Below, piece by piece: positions 8,190 through 17,643 of a stretch of DNA of 64,000 nt. The first letter of the stretch is position 1. Every line of letters starts with the position of its first letter. The notes under the pieces are model-generated. The model did not search any database, had not been told where the DNA came from, and was given only the letters and a program-made list of their open reading frames with translations. Source of the DNA: Paenibacillus sp. USDA918EY (GTDB lineage Bacteria; Bacillota; Bacilli; Paenibacillales; Paenibacillaceae); the NCBI RefSeq assembly GCF_009870825.1, contig NZ_WTWY01000002.1, forward strand, positions 124,001-188,000, written 5' to 3'. The translations under genes and the position numbers were made by a program.

Positions 8190-8975
8190 TCAGCTTATTA
8201 GGCAATGACAGCGGGAATAACGCGGGGTGATCAGACTCGTAAAACCGATCTCCTGATCGCGAAGCAGCATTTTCCGCTCATGGACGGTAGAGAGCAATGT
8301 AATGTATGAACTGTAGTGGTCGATCAGCGATTTAAGGAACTCCTCTTCCAGGAGCTGTCCGGCAGGCACCGACAAAGGACTCGACCAACGGATATGATAA
8401 GCTTCGAGCTTGCGGACCATGCAGTCTAGGCAAAAGGTTGGGTGAGTGACGTACATCGGTCCAATCTCGGCGATCCGGCCCTGCATGACACGGCACAGAA
8501 ACAGGGTATCTCCCCGCTTGGTATCCATCTCCTGCTTCAGCTGCCGAAGCTGTCCGGGCTCGCGGTACAAGACCAGATAGTTTCTCGGAGCGTTAGCGTC
8601 TTTAGGCGACGTGGTCTGCCACAACCGAAAGTCCAAGTCCGCGTCCTCGTATACGATGACGGCAAACTCCGACCGCAAATATTCCCTGGCGACGACCAGC
8701 GACAATGAATAAAGATCCACGTCCGGGCCAACCTGCGAAAAGAACCGTTTGAACCTTTCCAGCCCTTCCGAGCGCACCCGGTCCACCAAAATCCCTTTAT
8801 GGTACAAGTTTTGGACCCCTTGGCCGCCCGCAGGCAGGTCTTGATTCTCCAATATCCGCTTCAGCTTCTCGGGTTCTTGATGGGGAATCGTGTAAAGCGG
8901 ATGGTCGCGGCGGTAACGGTTCATGATCCGCAAAGTCTTGTCGGCCGGCTCAAGTTCGAAAAAGGCGTTAATCAC
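8190..8975 (-). CDS. RiPP cluster protein, probable E1-like partner of a YcaO cyclodehydratase
   Basis: A 261-residue protein, last gene of the RiPP operon. I chose GTG at 8975 (reading VINAFFELEP) because GGAGGAGG lies just upstream; the longer frame overlaps the SagB gene deeply. The middle holds HPTFCLDCMVRKLEAY. A CxxC within an H-P-x-F-C-x-x-C setting is typical of the zinc-binding region of E1/ThiF-like cyclodehydratase partner proteins that present the leader peptide to YcaO. The C-terminus has another Cys pair (CHC). No ATP-binding ThiF motif is evident. Functional assignment is inferred mainly from context. Confidence 0.55.
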   Translation of the reverse strand: MINAFFELEPADKTLRIMNRYRRDHPLYTIPHQEPEKLKRILENQDLPAGGQGVQNLYHKGILVDRVRSEGLERFKRFFSQVGPDVDLYSLSLVVAREYLRSEFAVIVYEDADLDFRLWQTTSPKDANAPRNYLVLYREPGQLRQLKQEMDTKRGDTLFLCRVMQGRIAEIGPMYVTHPTFCLDCMVRKLEAYHIRWSSPLSVPAGQLLEEEFLKSLIDHYSSYITLLSTVHERKMLLRDQEIGFTSLITPRYSRCHCLIS

Positions 8976-8991
8976 GGAATGTCCTCCTCCT

Positions 8992-9819
8992 TTACCCCAG
9001 CAGCATGGCATACACGCAGTGCTGGTATTTTTGTTCACGCACCTGCAGCATTTCTTCTACCTTATCGGCAAAAAAGCCGCAGATGGGCAGCGTTCGTTTA
9101 TCGAGCGCGGTACTGATCAGTTGGATGTTCTGGGCGATGTGGCCTGCCTCGATCAATGCAAGCTTGTAAGACAACCGCCCATATTTCCGGAAACTGTACT
9201 GCAGGTCTGCAATGAAAAACAGCAAAATCGAAACGCCTTCCAGCACGGAACTGCGGGCATCCGTTTTGTAAAGCGTCATCGGAAGCATCCGTTCAAGCTC
9301 GCCTATTTCAAGAGAACCCCGATATCGATAAAGCTCCTGCTGTATCGGCGCGTAATAGTACACGCCTTCCTCCAGCCCTTCCACGCCGCGGATATACATG
9401 TACAGCTTAATCGGATACATGGCGCCGCCCGAGGGATATGTACGCATCGCAATCACTTCTTCCGTTCCCCGGCTGCCCATATGTCGGTGAGTATCGCGGA
9501 TTCCCGCCGACCAGGTCAACAAAGCGTTCACGTCGGATAAGGTCCACGTCTGCCCCATGCCGTTAATAAAGGTTGATCTTCGTTTAAGCAGCAGCCGGGC
9601 CAATTCGGCCTCCGCGTTTTCGGGAAACGCCGCTCCCCGCTCCAGCTCAATTTTCTCCAAATATTCAGGCAAGGGCACTTCATGCTTGGAAAAAACGTAA
9701 TCGTCCAGCGGCCGCTGGTTAAACCGCCATGCGACGGACCGCGGTTCCTGACTAGCCAGCTCCTCGAACAGCACGTCGTAATCATAAAATTCGGAAAGCT
9801 CGTTATGAGACGGTTGCAT
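8992..9819 (-). CDS. SagB/ThcOx-type FMN-dependent azoline dehydrogenase
   Basis: A 275-residue nitroreductase-fold protein. The family signature RTYPSGGAMYPIKLYMYI lies near residue 145 (R-x-x-PSxG-x-xP), followed by YYYAPIQQELYRYR. The C-terminal part holds GHIAQNIQLISTAL, which lines the flavin site in SagB-type enzymes. In azole-containing RiPPs these oxidise the thiazolines or oxazolines made by the YcaO enzyme to aromatic azoles with FMN. The start at 9819 has GGAGG upstream and overlaps the previous gene by 17 bp, a sign of translational coupling. It supports thiazoles in the final product. Confidence 0.9.
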   Translation of the reverse strand: MQPSHNELSEFYDYDVLFEELASQEPRSVAWRFNQRPLDDYVFSKHEVPLPEYLEKIELERGAAFPENAEAELARLLLKRRSTFINGMGQTWTLSDVNALLTWSAGIRDTHRHMGSRGTEEVIAMRTYPSGGAMYPIKLYMYIRGVEGLEEGVYYYAPIQQELYRYRGSLEIGELERMLPMTLYKTDARSSVLEGVSILLFFIADLQYSFRKYGRLSYKLALIEAGHIAQNIQLISTALDKRTLPICGFFADKVEEMLQVREQKYQHCVYAMLLG

Positions 9820-10717
9820 TTACGTTCGCCTCCTGACCGGTATGGAGTCTCCATAAAACCTCATAAAGCGCGTATTCATATTCTGGACCCATCCCGAGAC
9901 GGTTGTTCAGCATATGAAGATGGGAATAGAATATCGACCTGACCTTTTGATCGTCTTCGATCGCATCCGCAATCGCAGCGCAGCCGGCAATCAGCCTTTC
10001 GCTTAACCTGACGTACTCCTCATCCGAATGAATCAGGCGGGAGGCCGCTTCTTTCAGCCGGGAATAATCCTTCCCTGCTTGAACGAAACGGTCCGGAATC
10101 GACATCCGTTCAAATCGATAGAGGCGTTTCCAGCTGTCCGCGCTTTTGCGGTAATAGGAAACCACGCCGCCAAGCCGGACGTTCCGGGCGAAAAAGAGAT
10201 TCGCCAAATCCTCCACGGCCGCCATGGCTACCAAAAAACGGGCCGTAAACGAAGATTGCTGCGTAAGGCGGAGAAGCCGAACCGCGATTCTGCTCGATTC
10301 AAGAAAAAGCGTCTCCGTCAACGGCATCAGCTGCACCCCGCCGTACCGCTCGTATTCCGGCTCATAAGGCTTTGCCACGATGTCCCCTTCCTCGTACCAG
10401 CCCATTTGATCAAGCGTCAACGGCACTCCGTCGAATTGATGGTTGCGGAAGTACTCCTGCTTGGTGAGCCGGCGGCTGGCGGGATGCAGCCGTATCCACG
10501 ATTTGGCCTTTTCAAACAGTTCTTCCGCATCCCGCCCTTCCGGACCGAGATAACGGATGCGGATATGCGGTCCGTCCTCCCAATATCTGAGAAAAAACCA
10601 TTTTGAAATGTTCCCTTCGGCCATCCATCTCTCCATAAGATCGGCAAGCAGCAGGATAAGTCCGTCGTACATGGCGTAATTTTGATAATAAATCCGATAA
10701 CTTTTCCAGGTTTCCAT
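9803..10717 (-). CDS. SpaB_C/thiopeptide-type biosynthesis protein (elimination or pyridine-forming enzyme)
   Basis: A 304-residue protein with the Lant_dehydr_C pattern: an N-terminal WFFLRYWEDGPHIRIRYLGP block (residues 40-60), then a central YEPEYERYGGVQLMPLTETLF block, which corresponds to the conserved Y-PE-RYGG-M-AE-LF stretch. Stand-alone members either eliminate glutamate from glutamylated Ser/Thr to give Dha/Dhb or carry out the [4+2] cycloaddition forming the thiopeptide pyridine. Which applies here cannot be decided from sequence alone. It starts at 10717 with GGAGG upstream, and its end overlaps the SagB gene. Confidence 0.85.
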   Translation of the reverse strand: METWKSYRIYYQNYAMYDGLILLLADLMERWMAEGNISKWFFLRYWEDGPHIRIRYLGPEGRDAEELFEKAKSWIRLHPASRRLTKQEYFRNHQFDGVPLTLDQMGWYEEGDIVAKPYEPEYERYGGVQLMPLTETLFLESSRIAVRLLRLTQQSSFTARFLVAMAAVEDLANLFFARNVRLGGVVSYYRKSADSWKRLYRFERMSIPDRFVQAGKDYSRLKEAASRLIHSDEEYVRLSERLIAGCAAIADAIEDDQKVRSIFYSHLHMLNNRLGMGPEYEYALYEVLWRLHTGQEANVNATVS

Positions 10718-10733
10718 GGAATATCTCCTCCTT

Positions 10734-12671
10734 TCAAGGAAAAGGATGCGGCTCAGGATTCACTTCAAACTCCCCGCCAAAGCCCCGCCGCATTCGCTCG
10801 CGGCTTAGCCGCTCAGGAATAACGCGCCGATGCTGGTGACCGAAAGTCATCGGGAGCATGCCGGGCACAAGCACCTTGGCTGCATAAAGGCCGAAATCTG
10901 CAACCTCGCCTGGCGTCACGTCTGCCACGTATATATTTCCGTAATGCTGAAGCACTTCCGACGCCAATTGCTCCAAATCGTCCGCCAAATCCTCATGGGT
11001 AAAGCGGGAACTTTCATAGAAGATCTCCCTATACGCTTGCCGGACCGGAAGTTTGGCGGATGCGTCCCGGTTCAACAAGAACCCCAGACCGTTCCTGCAG
11101 TTTTCCTCGCTTGCATAATAAAGCACATGGTCCTCAAATTCCGTTACGGCTTCCGGCCGGCCTACCAGCTGCCGCACCCGCTCGCGCATCGCGTCATCCC
11201 GGCGCAGCGCATCTTCATAAATCGGAAGCGACGTAATGACCTCCATGGCGGCCGATTCAATGGCTTTTTCCGGAATAAAATGGGCCGCCGCCGCATTATA
11301 GGCTTTCATGAGCGCATTCTTTCGGGTATCGTAGGCCACGGCCCATACGCTCGGCACCCGCAGCTCCATCGTAATATCGAAAAATCGGACTTGAATCCCT
11401 TCCAGCTCCAGGAAGTAAAGGATCTGTTTCAACTCGTCCAGGCCGGTATCCTCGATGTCAAGCTCCTGCAACGGGAGCCGGTTGTACCAGGCGCAGAGGA
11501 AATGATCCCGTTCGATCAGTTCGAACAATCCGTGAAGCACCGCCTCTTCGCGGGAGCTTCCTAGCGCGAGTCCGTTCGAGCTGTCATACACAAACCGATT
11601 GGTCTGGTCTCTGAAATGCCCGTCGGCGTAATAAACGAGCTGTTCGGGGACAAGCACCTCCCGCCTCTCCTTCATCGAATAGGCCGGCGTCCAGTAAATA
11701 GGCAGTTCCTCCGTGTATTGCTTCAGCCGGAATTCCGGATGTTCCAGATCGGCCTCGGCATGCAGACCGAAATCCGCGGGATTCGCCGCCATGGAGCGCA
11801 CTTCGGCATAACTCTTCTTCTCGGTTTCAGGCGCTTCGCGAGCGCACATGCCGCAATACCGCTCGACAGCCTCCAGAACGGCCACCTTCTCGGCATCCGT
11901 CCGACGATAGGCTCTTCCGAACCCGGTCTCAACATATGCCGGATTCACCCGAATTTCGACGCCGCCCGCTTCGATCATGGAAGAGCGAAGCTCGCGATAG
12001 CTGTGCGTCGCCGTTCCGCTGTCCCTGTCGAACCAACGCTTTAGGACCGCGTCGGTATCCGGGCCGGAATTCAGGCGGTATATTCGGGGGTCTGGCTTAA
12101 ATCCGCTTTGAAAACCATGGATGAATGGAATTTCGCGCTTTACGTCCGGCGAGCATATAGGGCAATATCCGCTTCGGCTCAACACATAGGAATCGGCCCG
12201 CAATGCATCAAACTGGATATGCTCCGCCCGTTGGTTATAACGTGCAAGCAGTTCTCCCGAAAGCTGAAATGCCTCCATCATGTCCACGACAAATTCCGCG
12301 GCTTGGGGATGCGGCGAAGACAGGCTCGGCTCCCCGTATGCGAGCGAAACGATATTTTCCCGGCCGTTTGCCTGCAGCCTATGCTTTAAACAGGCAAAGC
12401 ATACGCCGGACCGATCTGCGACAAACGGGCCTACCAGGAGCGTATTCAACAGTTGATGATAGAAAAATACGCCCCCGGCGTGCTGAGGAGCCGGTTGGAA
12501 AAACGGCGCGAATTCCTCTTCCTTGAGGCCGTCAGAGATGACGTGAAGGGTCATCTCCGGCTTGCCGGTCCTCTCGCGGGTCAGTCGGTACAACATGCCG
12601 CGGCGGTCCATCTCGCCCAGGACTTGCCGGAGCAGCATGCCGCCCGTATCGTATAGCAGCAGCTCTTTCAT
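10734..12671 (-). CDS. YcaO-domain cyclodehydratase, copy 2 of the cluster
   Basis: A 645-residue protein. The N-terminal 200 residues hold two CxxC pairs, CFACLKH and CPICSPD, probably one zinc site of the E1-like region. From about residue 230 follows a YcaO domain with AVERYCG, SSNGLALGSSREEAVLHGLFELIERDH-type text around residues 365-392, and the Pro-rich C-terminus PEPHPFP. Azole-forming YcaO enzymes use ATP to cyclise Cys/Ser/Thr on the peptide backbone, and the PxPxP tail is a hallmark of that group. The ATG at 12671 follows GGAGG and overlaps the upstream gene by 4 bp. It is about 30 percent similar by eye to the other YcaO protein, so the two are not a recent duplication. Confidence 0.92.
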   Translation of the reverse strand: MKELLLYDTGGMLLRQVLGEMDRRGMLYRLTRERTGKPEMTLHVISDGLKEEEFAPFFQPAPQHAGGVFFYHQLLNTLLVGPFVADRSGVCFACLKHRLQANGRENIVSLAYGEPSLSSPHPQAAEFVVDMMEAFQLSGELLARYNQRAEHIQFDALRADSYVLSRSGYCPICSPDVKREIPFIHGFQSGFKPDPRIYRLNSGPDTDAVLKRWFDRDSGTATHSYRELRSSMIEAGGVEIRVNPAYVETGFGRAYRRTDAEKVAVLEAVERYCGMCAREAPETEKKSYAEVRSMAANPADFGLHAEADLEHPEFRLKQYTEELPIYWTPAYSMKERREVLVPEQLVYYADGHFRDQTNRFVYDSSNGLALGSSREEAVLHGLFELIERDHFLCAWYNRLPLQELDIEDTGLDELKQILYFLELEGIQVRFFDITMELRVPSVWAVAYDTRKNALMKAYNAAAAHFIPEKAIESAAMEVITSLPIYEDALRRDDAMRERVRQLVGRPEAVTEFEDHVLYYASEENCRNGLGFLLNRDASAKLPVRQAYREIFYESSRFTHEDLADDLEQLASEVLQHYGNIYVADVTPGEVADFGLYAAKVLVPGMLPMTFGHQHRRVIPERLSRERMRRGFGGEFEVNPEPHPFP

Positions 12672-14002
12672 GCTTGCTTCCCTCCTTTGCGGCGCAATTG
12701 AATCACGGATATCCCGCTGTCTTTAAGCAGCGGAATCCGCATCGCCCTTACCTCATACATGCGGGTGATCAGCCGGTACAGATCCCCCGCCCGGCAAATC
12801 TCCGGACGGCTCAGGTTAACGGCGTTTTGCGTTTCGATCATCCGGAAACGATCCGGACCCGCGGCGCGGATTCCGTTCTGGCGGACTAAGGCATAATAAC
12901 GGATCAGCGCATCCTCAATCGCCCGTTCGGACGTGGTGCCGTATACCCTATCCGTCCACGGCTCCTCCTTCGTGCCCGCGGCCGCGCTCCACAGCGAAGT
13001 TCCAGGAATATGGTCCACATGAAGATACAGCTGTGCCTTCTCCTTTACGAAGCGGTTGATCATGGCATCAATTCGCCGCCCATTCGGGATGAGTCCTGCA
13101 TAAGGAATGACCTCTCTTTCCACCGGCCCCTGCTCCCACGCATAGGTTGTCATCAGAAATTGGGCGAGCCGATGAAGCCCGTGCCGGGATCCGGCCACCA
13201 CCAACCAGGCTGCCTCCGGATCCATCCTCTCCAATCGCAGTTCCAGATTGCGGCAGGATGCGTATACGATCTGCTCCGCACCTGATTCCCCGGAAAAGAA
13301 ACTTCCGTCCTCCGCATTCGCCAATTTGTAAGGCACCTGAATCCATTCATTCCGGCGGAATAGAAAGCTCGTAATGATGCGGCTTTCGAGGCGCTCCATC
13401 GCATCGATCATTCCGGTCCATTCGAAACGGTCCTCTTCGGCGAACCGTTCCCGCAAATCAAATTCCTCCAATGCATAGTCGCTTAACAGTTCTTTTTCTT
13501 CCGCGATCCGTTTGGCATCCTTGGCAATCACAAGAACCGTCTTGGCTTCTTCATTTCCTGCATCCCCCGCATGGGCCCGGCTTGCGGCTGCCATATGCCC
13601 TGCGTAAATGTCGAGCAAGAAATCGTCCTTTTCCTGCGGGCCGGCTTCGGCAGCTGCCATCAGCTCCGCATAGTTTTGTGGAGTCACGTTTCGGAACAAC
13701 ACCGACGTTGCTTCGTCAAGATGCAGCATCTGCCACTCGCCGGAAGCCGGGGGAAGCGCCGTTTCCAATATTCTGGTTTCAGCCGCGGCAGGGGCCAATG
13801 GCTGGACGGGGCTCCCGGATGTTTTTCTTTTTAGAAGACGGTCCGCCAAGGTCTGGTCGATTTCGGCCATTCCGCCCGGCTTGCCGCCAAGCACGGCCTC
13901 TTCCAATATCCGCTTGGTCTCCGGGGGCATTTGCAGGCGGTGAAGCCCCTTTTTTTCATACACATAAAGCCGGTCTTCCTTCTTAATCAGCCAGTTTGCC
14001 AT
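12668..14002 (-). CDS. RiPP cluster protein of unknown function (possible leader-binding/E1-like protein)
   Basis: A 444-residue protein that I do not recognise with confidence. The first 60 residues (MANWLIKKEDRLYVYEKKG onward) have the charge and spacing of a small winged-helix leader-recognition domain. A segment near residue 155 (KTVLVIAKDAKRIAEEKELL) resembles the Rossmann-like strand of E1-type partner proteins. No CxxC pairs and no ThiF catalytic motif are visible. The ATG at 14002 has AGGTGAT seven bases upstream, and the gene overlaps both neighbours by 4-20 bp, so it belongs to the operon. Similar-sized unassigned maturation proteins occur in other thiazole-peptide clusters. Confidence 0.5.
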   Translation of the reverse strand: MANWLIKKEDRLYVYEKKGLHRLQMPPETKRILEEAVLGGKPGGMAEIDQTLADRLLKRKTSGSPVQPLAPAAAETRILETALPPASGEWQMLHLDEATSVLFRNVTPQNYAELMAAAEAGPQEKDDFLLDIYAGHMAAASRAHAGDAGNEEAKTVLVIAKDAKRIAEEKELLSDYALEEFDLRERFAEEDRFEWTGMIDAMERLESRIITSFLFRRNEWIQVPYKLANAEDGSFFSGESGAEQIVYASCRNLELRLERMDPEAAWLVVAGSRHGLHRLAQFLMTTYAWEQGPVEREVIPYAGLIPNGRRIDAMINRFVKEKAQLYLHVDHIPGTSLWSAAAGTKEEPWTDRVYGTTSERAIEDALIRYYALVRQNGIRAAGPDRFRMIETQNAVNLSRPEICRAGDLYRLITRMYEVRAMRIPLLKDSGISVIQLRRKGGKQA

Positions 14003-15083
14003 AATCGGTATCACCTGCCATCTTCATTTCCAAATAACGATATGCAGCCCGCCAGTCCATGTCGAAGCCGCTCTCCACGCATTCCGCCACCAGTCCCGTA
14101 ATCCGCTGCCTCCGCAGCGAAGACATGCCCAATAGCGGCATCAGCGAATACAAGGCGGAAGCCACGAACCGGTATACAATAAATCCTTTATCGCGGTAAT
14201 GCTGCAAAAATTGCGGATTCGAATAAAATGTCCGGTGAAATTCGCTCGCCTCGTCATGACGCTCAAAAAAATCATCGCCATGCGTCAGCTTCTCCACCTC
14301 CAGCTCCCCCTCGTCATAGGCCTGCGCCAGCATCGCCGAAAGCGAATGGACGAAGATCTTGAACCGCCCGAAGAGGAACTCCCGCTCAAAGATGCCGTTC
14401 GAAAATTTCCGAACCCCCTCTGCGATAAATTCTTCTTCGGCTTCCGTCCGGCCCAGCAGCGCTGCCCGGATTTTCGCTTCGATGGCCGGCTTCTTTTTCA
14501 TGGCTTCGATCTGGGTTTTAAAGTATTCGAAATTCGAACGCAGGGATAAGTAGCCGATTTTGAGCCCTCCCGGACTGCCGCTGCCCGTAATGAGAAATAT
14601 TTTGGCGAATTCAACGTTTTGCCTGTCCTCTGAAAGCTTGTTCCAATCCTCGTAAATGTCCGCGAGCAGCTGGCTTTTCAGCAGCTCCATCCCGTAATTG
14701 ATTCTGGGGCTGCACAGCGGATTGCCGCCCGTCAACCTCTCTTCCTCTTTCACAACCACTTCGCCGTCGCGGCGCAAGGGCAAATAATCGCCGGAGTACC
14801 CCTCCATGCCGGCAAGCTTATGAAGCATCTTCTCGTATTTTTCATATTCCTCCGCGCTGCGCGGTTTGGCATAACGTTCCGCGGTCCGCCGGATCATCCG
14901 TTCAAGTCCGTGGTCGGCCTCGGACACGGGGAGCGTCGTTTTGACATGGAAGCCGTTCACCCAGCTTTTTTGCAATATGGCATTTTTCAGGCTCCCCGCT
15001 TGGATATACCGGACAATACCTCGAAGCAACGACGCCGACGCCTCGCTGTCGTACAAAAAGCAGCTAATGGTTCGCAGCCGCAT
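13983..15083 (-). CDS. RiPP cluster protein, divergent candidate for a second SpaB_C/pyridine-synthase-type enzyme
   Basis: A 366-residue protein. The opening region (FLYDSEASASLLRGIVRYI, then SWVNGFHVKTTLPV near residue 40) has the same plan as the start of Lant_dehydr_C proteins, where a Trp/Phe-rich strand is followed by a G-P-H-like turn. The middle YSGDYLPLRRDGE...INYGMELLKSQLLADIY region could correspond to the Y-PE-RYGG-M-AE-LF stretch. The resemblance is weak and was judged by eye. If right, the cluster has two SpaB_C-type proteins, as thiopeptide clusters do (one elimination, one cycloaddition). The start at 15083 has GGAGGTG upstream and overlaps the LanB gene by 20 bp. Confidence 0.45.
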   Translation of the reverse strand: MRLRTISCFLYDSEASASLLRGIVRYIQAGSLKNAILQKSWVNGFHVKTTLPVSEADHGLERMIRRTAERYAKPRSAEEYEKYEKMLHKLAGMEGYSGDYLPLRRDGEVVVKEEERLTGGNPLCSPRINYGMELLKSQLLADIYEDWNKLSEDRQNVEFAKIFLITGSGSPGGLKIGYLSLRSNFEYFKTQIEAMKKKPAIEAKIRAALLGRTEAEEEFIAEGVRKFSNGIFEREFLFGRFKIFVHSLSAMLAQAYDEGELEVEKLTHGDDFFERHDEASEFHRTFYSNPQFLQHYRDKGFIVYRFVASALYSLMPLLGMSSLRRQRITGLVAECVESGFDMDWRAAYRYLEMKMAGDTDYGKLAD

Positions 15084-17643
15084 CGCCGTACACCTCCCCG
15101 CAAGTAATTTCGTAAGTGTACTCCCTGACGCACTCCTGTTTCGGATCAGCCACGGGAAACTCTTCTTCGAGCATCAGGTACCCGGTCTTACCCGCCAGCT
15201 GAATCAGCAGGTGGAACAACAATGGCGATGAGAGGTTAATGAATTGCGGCTTGCGTTCTCCCCCTTCCGTGACTTCCTCCATCTCCGTCATGAATGCGCG
15301 GACATAAAACCGGCTCGGCACGCCATGTTCCTCCATGAAATCAAGCACCCGCTTCCAGGAGCCGAACCGATCCTTTTCTTTATACAGCTCGAGCAAAGTT
15401 CTGGCAGGAATCAGCCATTTGGCGCGGGAAACGATTAACTCGGAATCACCGAAGCTGATCCGCGGTACGCGAATGATTGCATCATCATGCTCCTTCCGCT
15501 CTTTCAGCCGTTCGCGAATGACCAGCTCCCCAAGGTCAAAATAACTCGTTCCATGGGAAGACAGCACGTCAAAGGTGGTTAAAATAGCCGGTGCGGCGAC
15601 CAGGACGAGCGTTCCCAAAAATTGCGGGCGCACAACCTCTCCGGTATCCTTCTCAAAAAATTCCACGCTCCCTGTCGAAGCATTGTATCTCAGCCCCAAA
15701 TCCAGCCAGGAAAGGAACCGCTCGGATTCCGTCATCGATTGGATCGGCAGCGCGATTTCCCTTTCAACCGTTTTCCGGCGGATGTTTGCGTTAAAGCCGA
15801 ACGTGTTGCGTATATCCGCCACCCGGTTGCCGTCGAAGCATTCGCTCAGGTATTCGCCGTACGCGGGTCCCGTATCTTTCAAATATTTGAGGAATCTCGC
15901 AAAATAGATCGAGAAGCCTTTATACATATGGTTAACGACCATACGTTCACCGTCTTCCTGCACGAAAAAGGAATGGGAAAGCAGCCGCTTCCCGAGCACC
16001 TTCTCGATTTGCCGCAGCCACCCGGAAATGCAGTCGTCCGGAATAACGATTTCCTGTCGCTCCGCTGCCCCTGCCAGAAAGGAAGCCAGCTCCCCGGCAA
16101 TGTCATGCAGGCTGCGAATGCCTGGATGCATATACGCTTTGTTCCAGTTGAAAAAGCCATAGGTCTCTTTCATCAGTTCCGTATCCGAAAAGATCACTTG
16201 GGCCATATCCCTGAGCACTCTCGAAGCTTCCTGCGAATTGCTTGGCACATAGGATCTGCCGTAACGCTGCCGGAAAAATTCGCCTGCGGCAAACTGCATT
16301 TTGACGACCGTGTCAAAGCACATCATCAGCCATTGATATTGCGACAGCCGATTCAGCTTATGCTGCTGCTCGCGATAGCTGCGAGCGGTCACCTTTTCGT
16401 CGATGCCGTCAATATACAGCATGCTCCGCCGCGGCATCGGATCCATGCCGAACATCGCGGACAATCCCTCAAGGGCTTCATACAGCCGTTCCGCTTTGGT
16501 ACGGTCGAAGGACGTCTCCAGTTCTGCGGTCAGCTTGCGCAATTGCCGAAACGCGTTCAGGCACGGGTGTACGATGCCGTAATGCTCAAGCTTACGGATG
16601 AGTTCGGCCAACAGCTCGCCCGATTGCTCGTTGAGCACGTCGGTACGTTCAAGAACGCCGCTTCCGATCAGGTGGCGAAGCGTGCCGTCCGCCTGATCCC
16701 CTTCAATGCCGAGGCCGGTAAGGGTTGATTTCAATTCGTCGTACGACAACGATCCGCGATCCGTCAATTTGCCGAAAAGAGCCCTGAGAGCTTCGCCCGA
16801 ACGCAGCGTCACAAGACCCTGTCTGGATTTGTAAAGCTGCCGCTCCCCCTTCGCATTTTGCAGCACCGTAATGTAATATTTGCCTTCCAGCTCCACGCAT
16901 GTGGCGTTCAGCCGGTAATGCAGCCGGGTCATAAGCTCGGGCTCCAGGCACAACCTGTCGAATGCTTGAAGGATCAGCGAATCGTTGATCCGGGGATACA
17001 ATTTTTTGCAGCCTTCCTTTCCCGCGCCGTCGAAGCTGCCCATCCCGGAGTACGTCAGGTTGGCGAAAGGGCTCGTCTTCATGCTGGCCCGGGTTAAAAA
17101 TTTGATTAAGGTATAGTCGAGCTTTCTCAAGCTGCGGTCATGCTGCTCCACCGGCGTCTGCAAATATTTTTCCAATTTAGGCACGATGGCGCTGTTCATG
17201 AACATGACGGCATCGCATAGTTCCGAATCTTCCCGGTAGACGTCATGCAGCCATTTCCGGTCGGCACAGGAAAGCGCGCCAAATTCTTCTTCGATCCCGG
17301 CCATATCGGACTGAGCAGCTTCACGGGCGGCAAACACGCCCTCCACCTCTTCCCGCAAGCCTGCAGGGAACAAATGCTTTACCCGCTCGTAGCGGCCCCG
17401 GGCCGAAGGCCGGGCGTTAAAGAAATCACGTTTGAAGCGAATCGCCTCCATGCGGTCTTGACCCTCCGTAATGCCGGCGATCGCATGCTCCATTTCTTCG
17501 ATAACTTCTGTTGCCCGAGGTTCAAGCCGGGTTGCCCGTGCTTTGGCTTCCGCATACCTTTCCGCCAAATCGCCTAAATAATGAGAGACCCGCTGCAGCG
17601 GAAAGTGGGTTTCCCTATAGATATAAAGGGGGGATACTTTCAT
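15064..17643 (-). CDS. LanB-type dehydratase (Lant_dehydr_N), copy 2 of the cluster
   Basis: An 859-residue protein with the N-terminal lantibiotic dehydratase fold. The diagnostic block is KFLTRASMKTSPFANLTYSG (about residues 195-215), equivalent to the R-S-x-R-x-TPFGLF signature. These enzymes transfer glutamate from glutamyl-tRNA to Ser/Thr of the precursor, the first half of dehydration. The elimination domain is absent, so a separate SpaB_C protein must finish the reaction, as in thiopeptide and goadsporin pathways. I chose ATG at 17643 (MKVSPLYIYRE) with GGGAG upstream; it overlaps the M20 gene by 29 bp. A second, distant LanB-type gene lies at 23462-25900. Confidence 0.85.
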   Translation of the reverse strand: MKVSPLYIYRETHFPLQRVSHYLGDLAERYAEAKARATRLEPRATEVIEEMEHAIAGITEGQDRMEAIRFKRDFFNARPSARGRYERVKHLFPAGLREEVEGVFAAREAAQSDMAGIEEEFGALSCADRKWLHDVYREDSELCDAVMFMNSAIVPKLEKYLQTPVEQHDRSLRKLDYTLIKFLTRASMKTSPFANLTYSGMGSFDGAGKEGCKKLYPRINDSLILQAFDRLCLEPELMTRLHYRLNATCVELEGKYYITVLQNAKGERQLYKSRQGLVTLRSGEALRALFGKLTDRGSLSYDELKSTLTGLGIEGDQADGTLRHLIGSGVLERTDVLNEQSGELLAELIRKLEHYGIVHPCLNAFRQLRKLTAELETSFDRTKAERLYEALEGLSAMFGMDPMPRRSMLYIDGIDEKVTARSYREQQHKLNRLSQYQWLMMCFDTVVKMQFAAGEFFRQRYGRSYVPSNSQEASRVLRDMAQVIFSDTELMKETYGFFNWNKAYMHPGIRSLHDIAGELASFLAGAAERQEIVIPDDCISGWLRQIEKVLGKRLLSHSFFVQEDGERMVVNHMYKGFSIYFARFLKYLKDTGPAYGEYLSECFDGNRVADIRNTFGFNANIRRKTVEREIALPIQSMTESERFLSWLDLGLRYNASTGSVEFFEKDTGEVVRPQFLGTLVLVAAPAILTTFDVLSSHGTSYFDLGELVIRERLKERKEHDDAIIRVPRISFGDSELIVSRAKWLIPARTLLELYKEKDRFGSWKRVLDFMEEHGVPSRFYVRAFMTEMEEVTEGGERKPQFINLSSPLLFHLLIQLAGKTGYLMLEEEFPVADPKQECVREYTYEITCGEVYGDAAANH

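Noticed and set aside
15622..16728. 368-codon open frame on the plus strand
   Set aside because: Antisense to LanB copy 2; no motif and no ribosome site.
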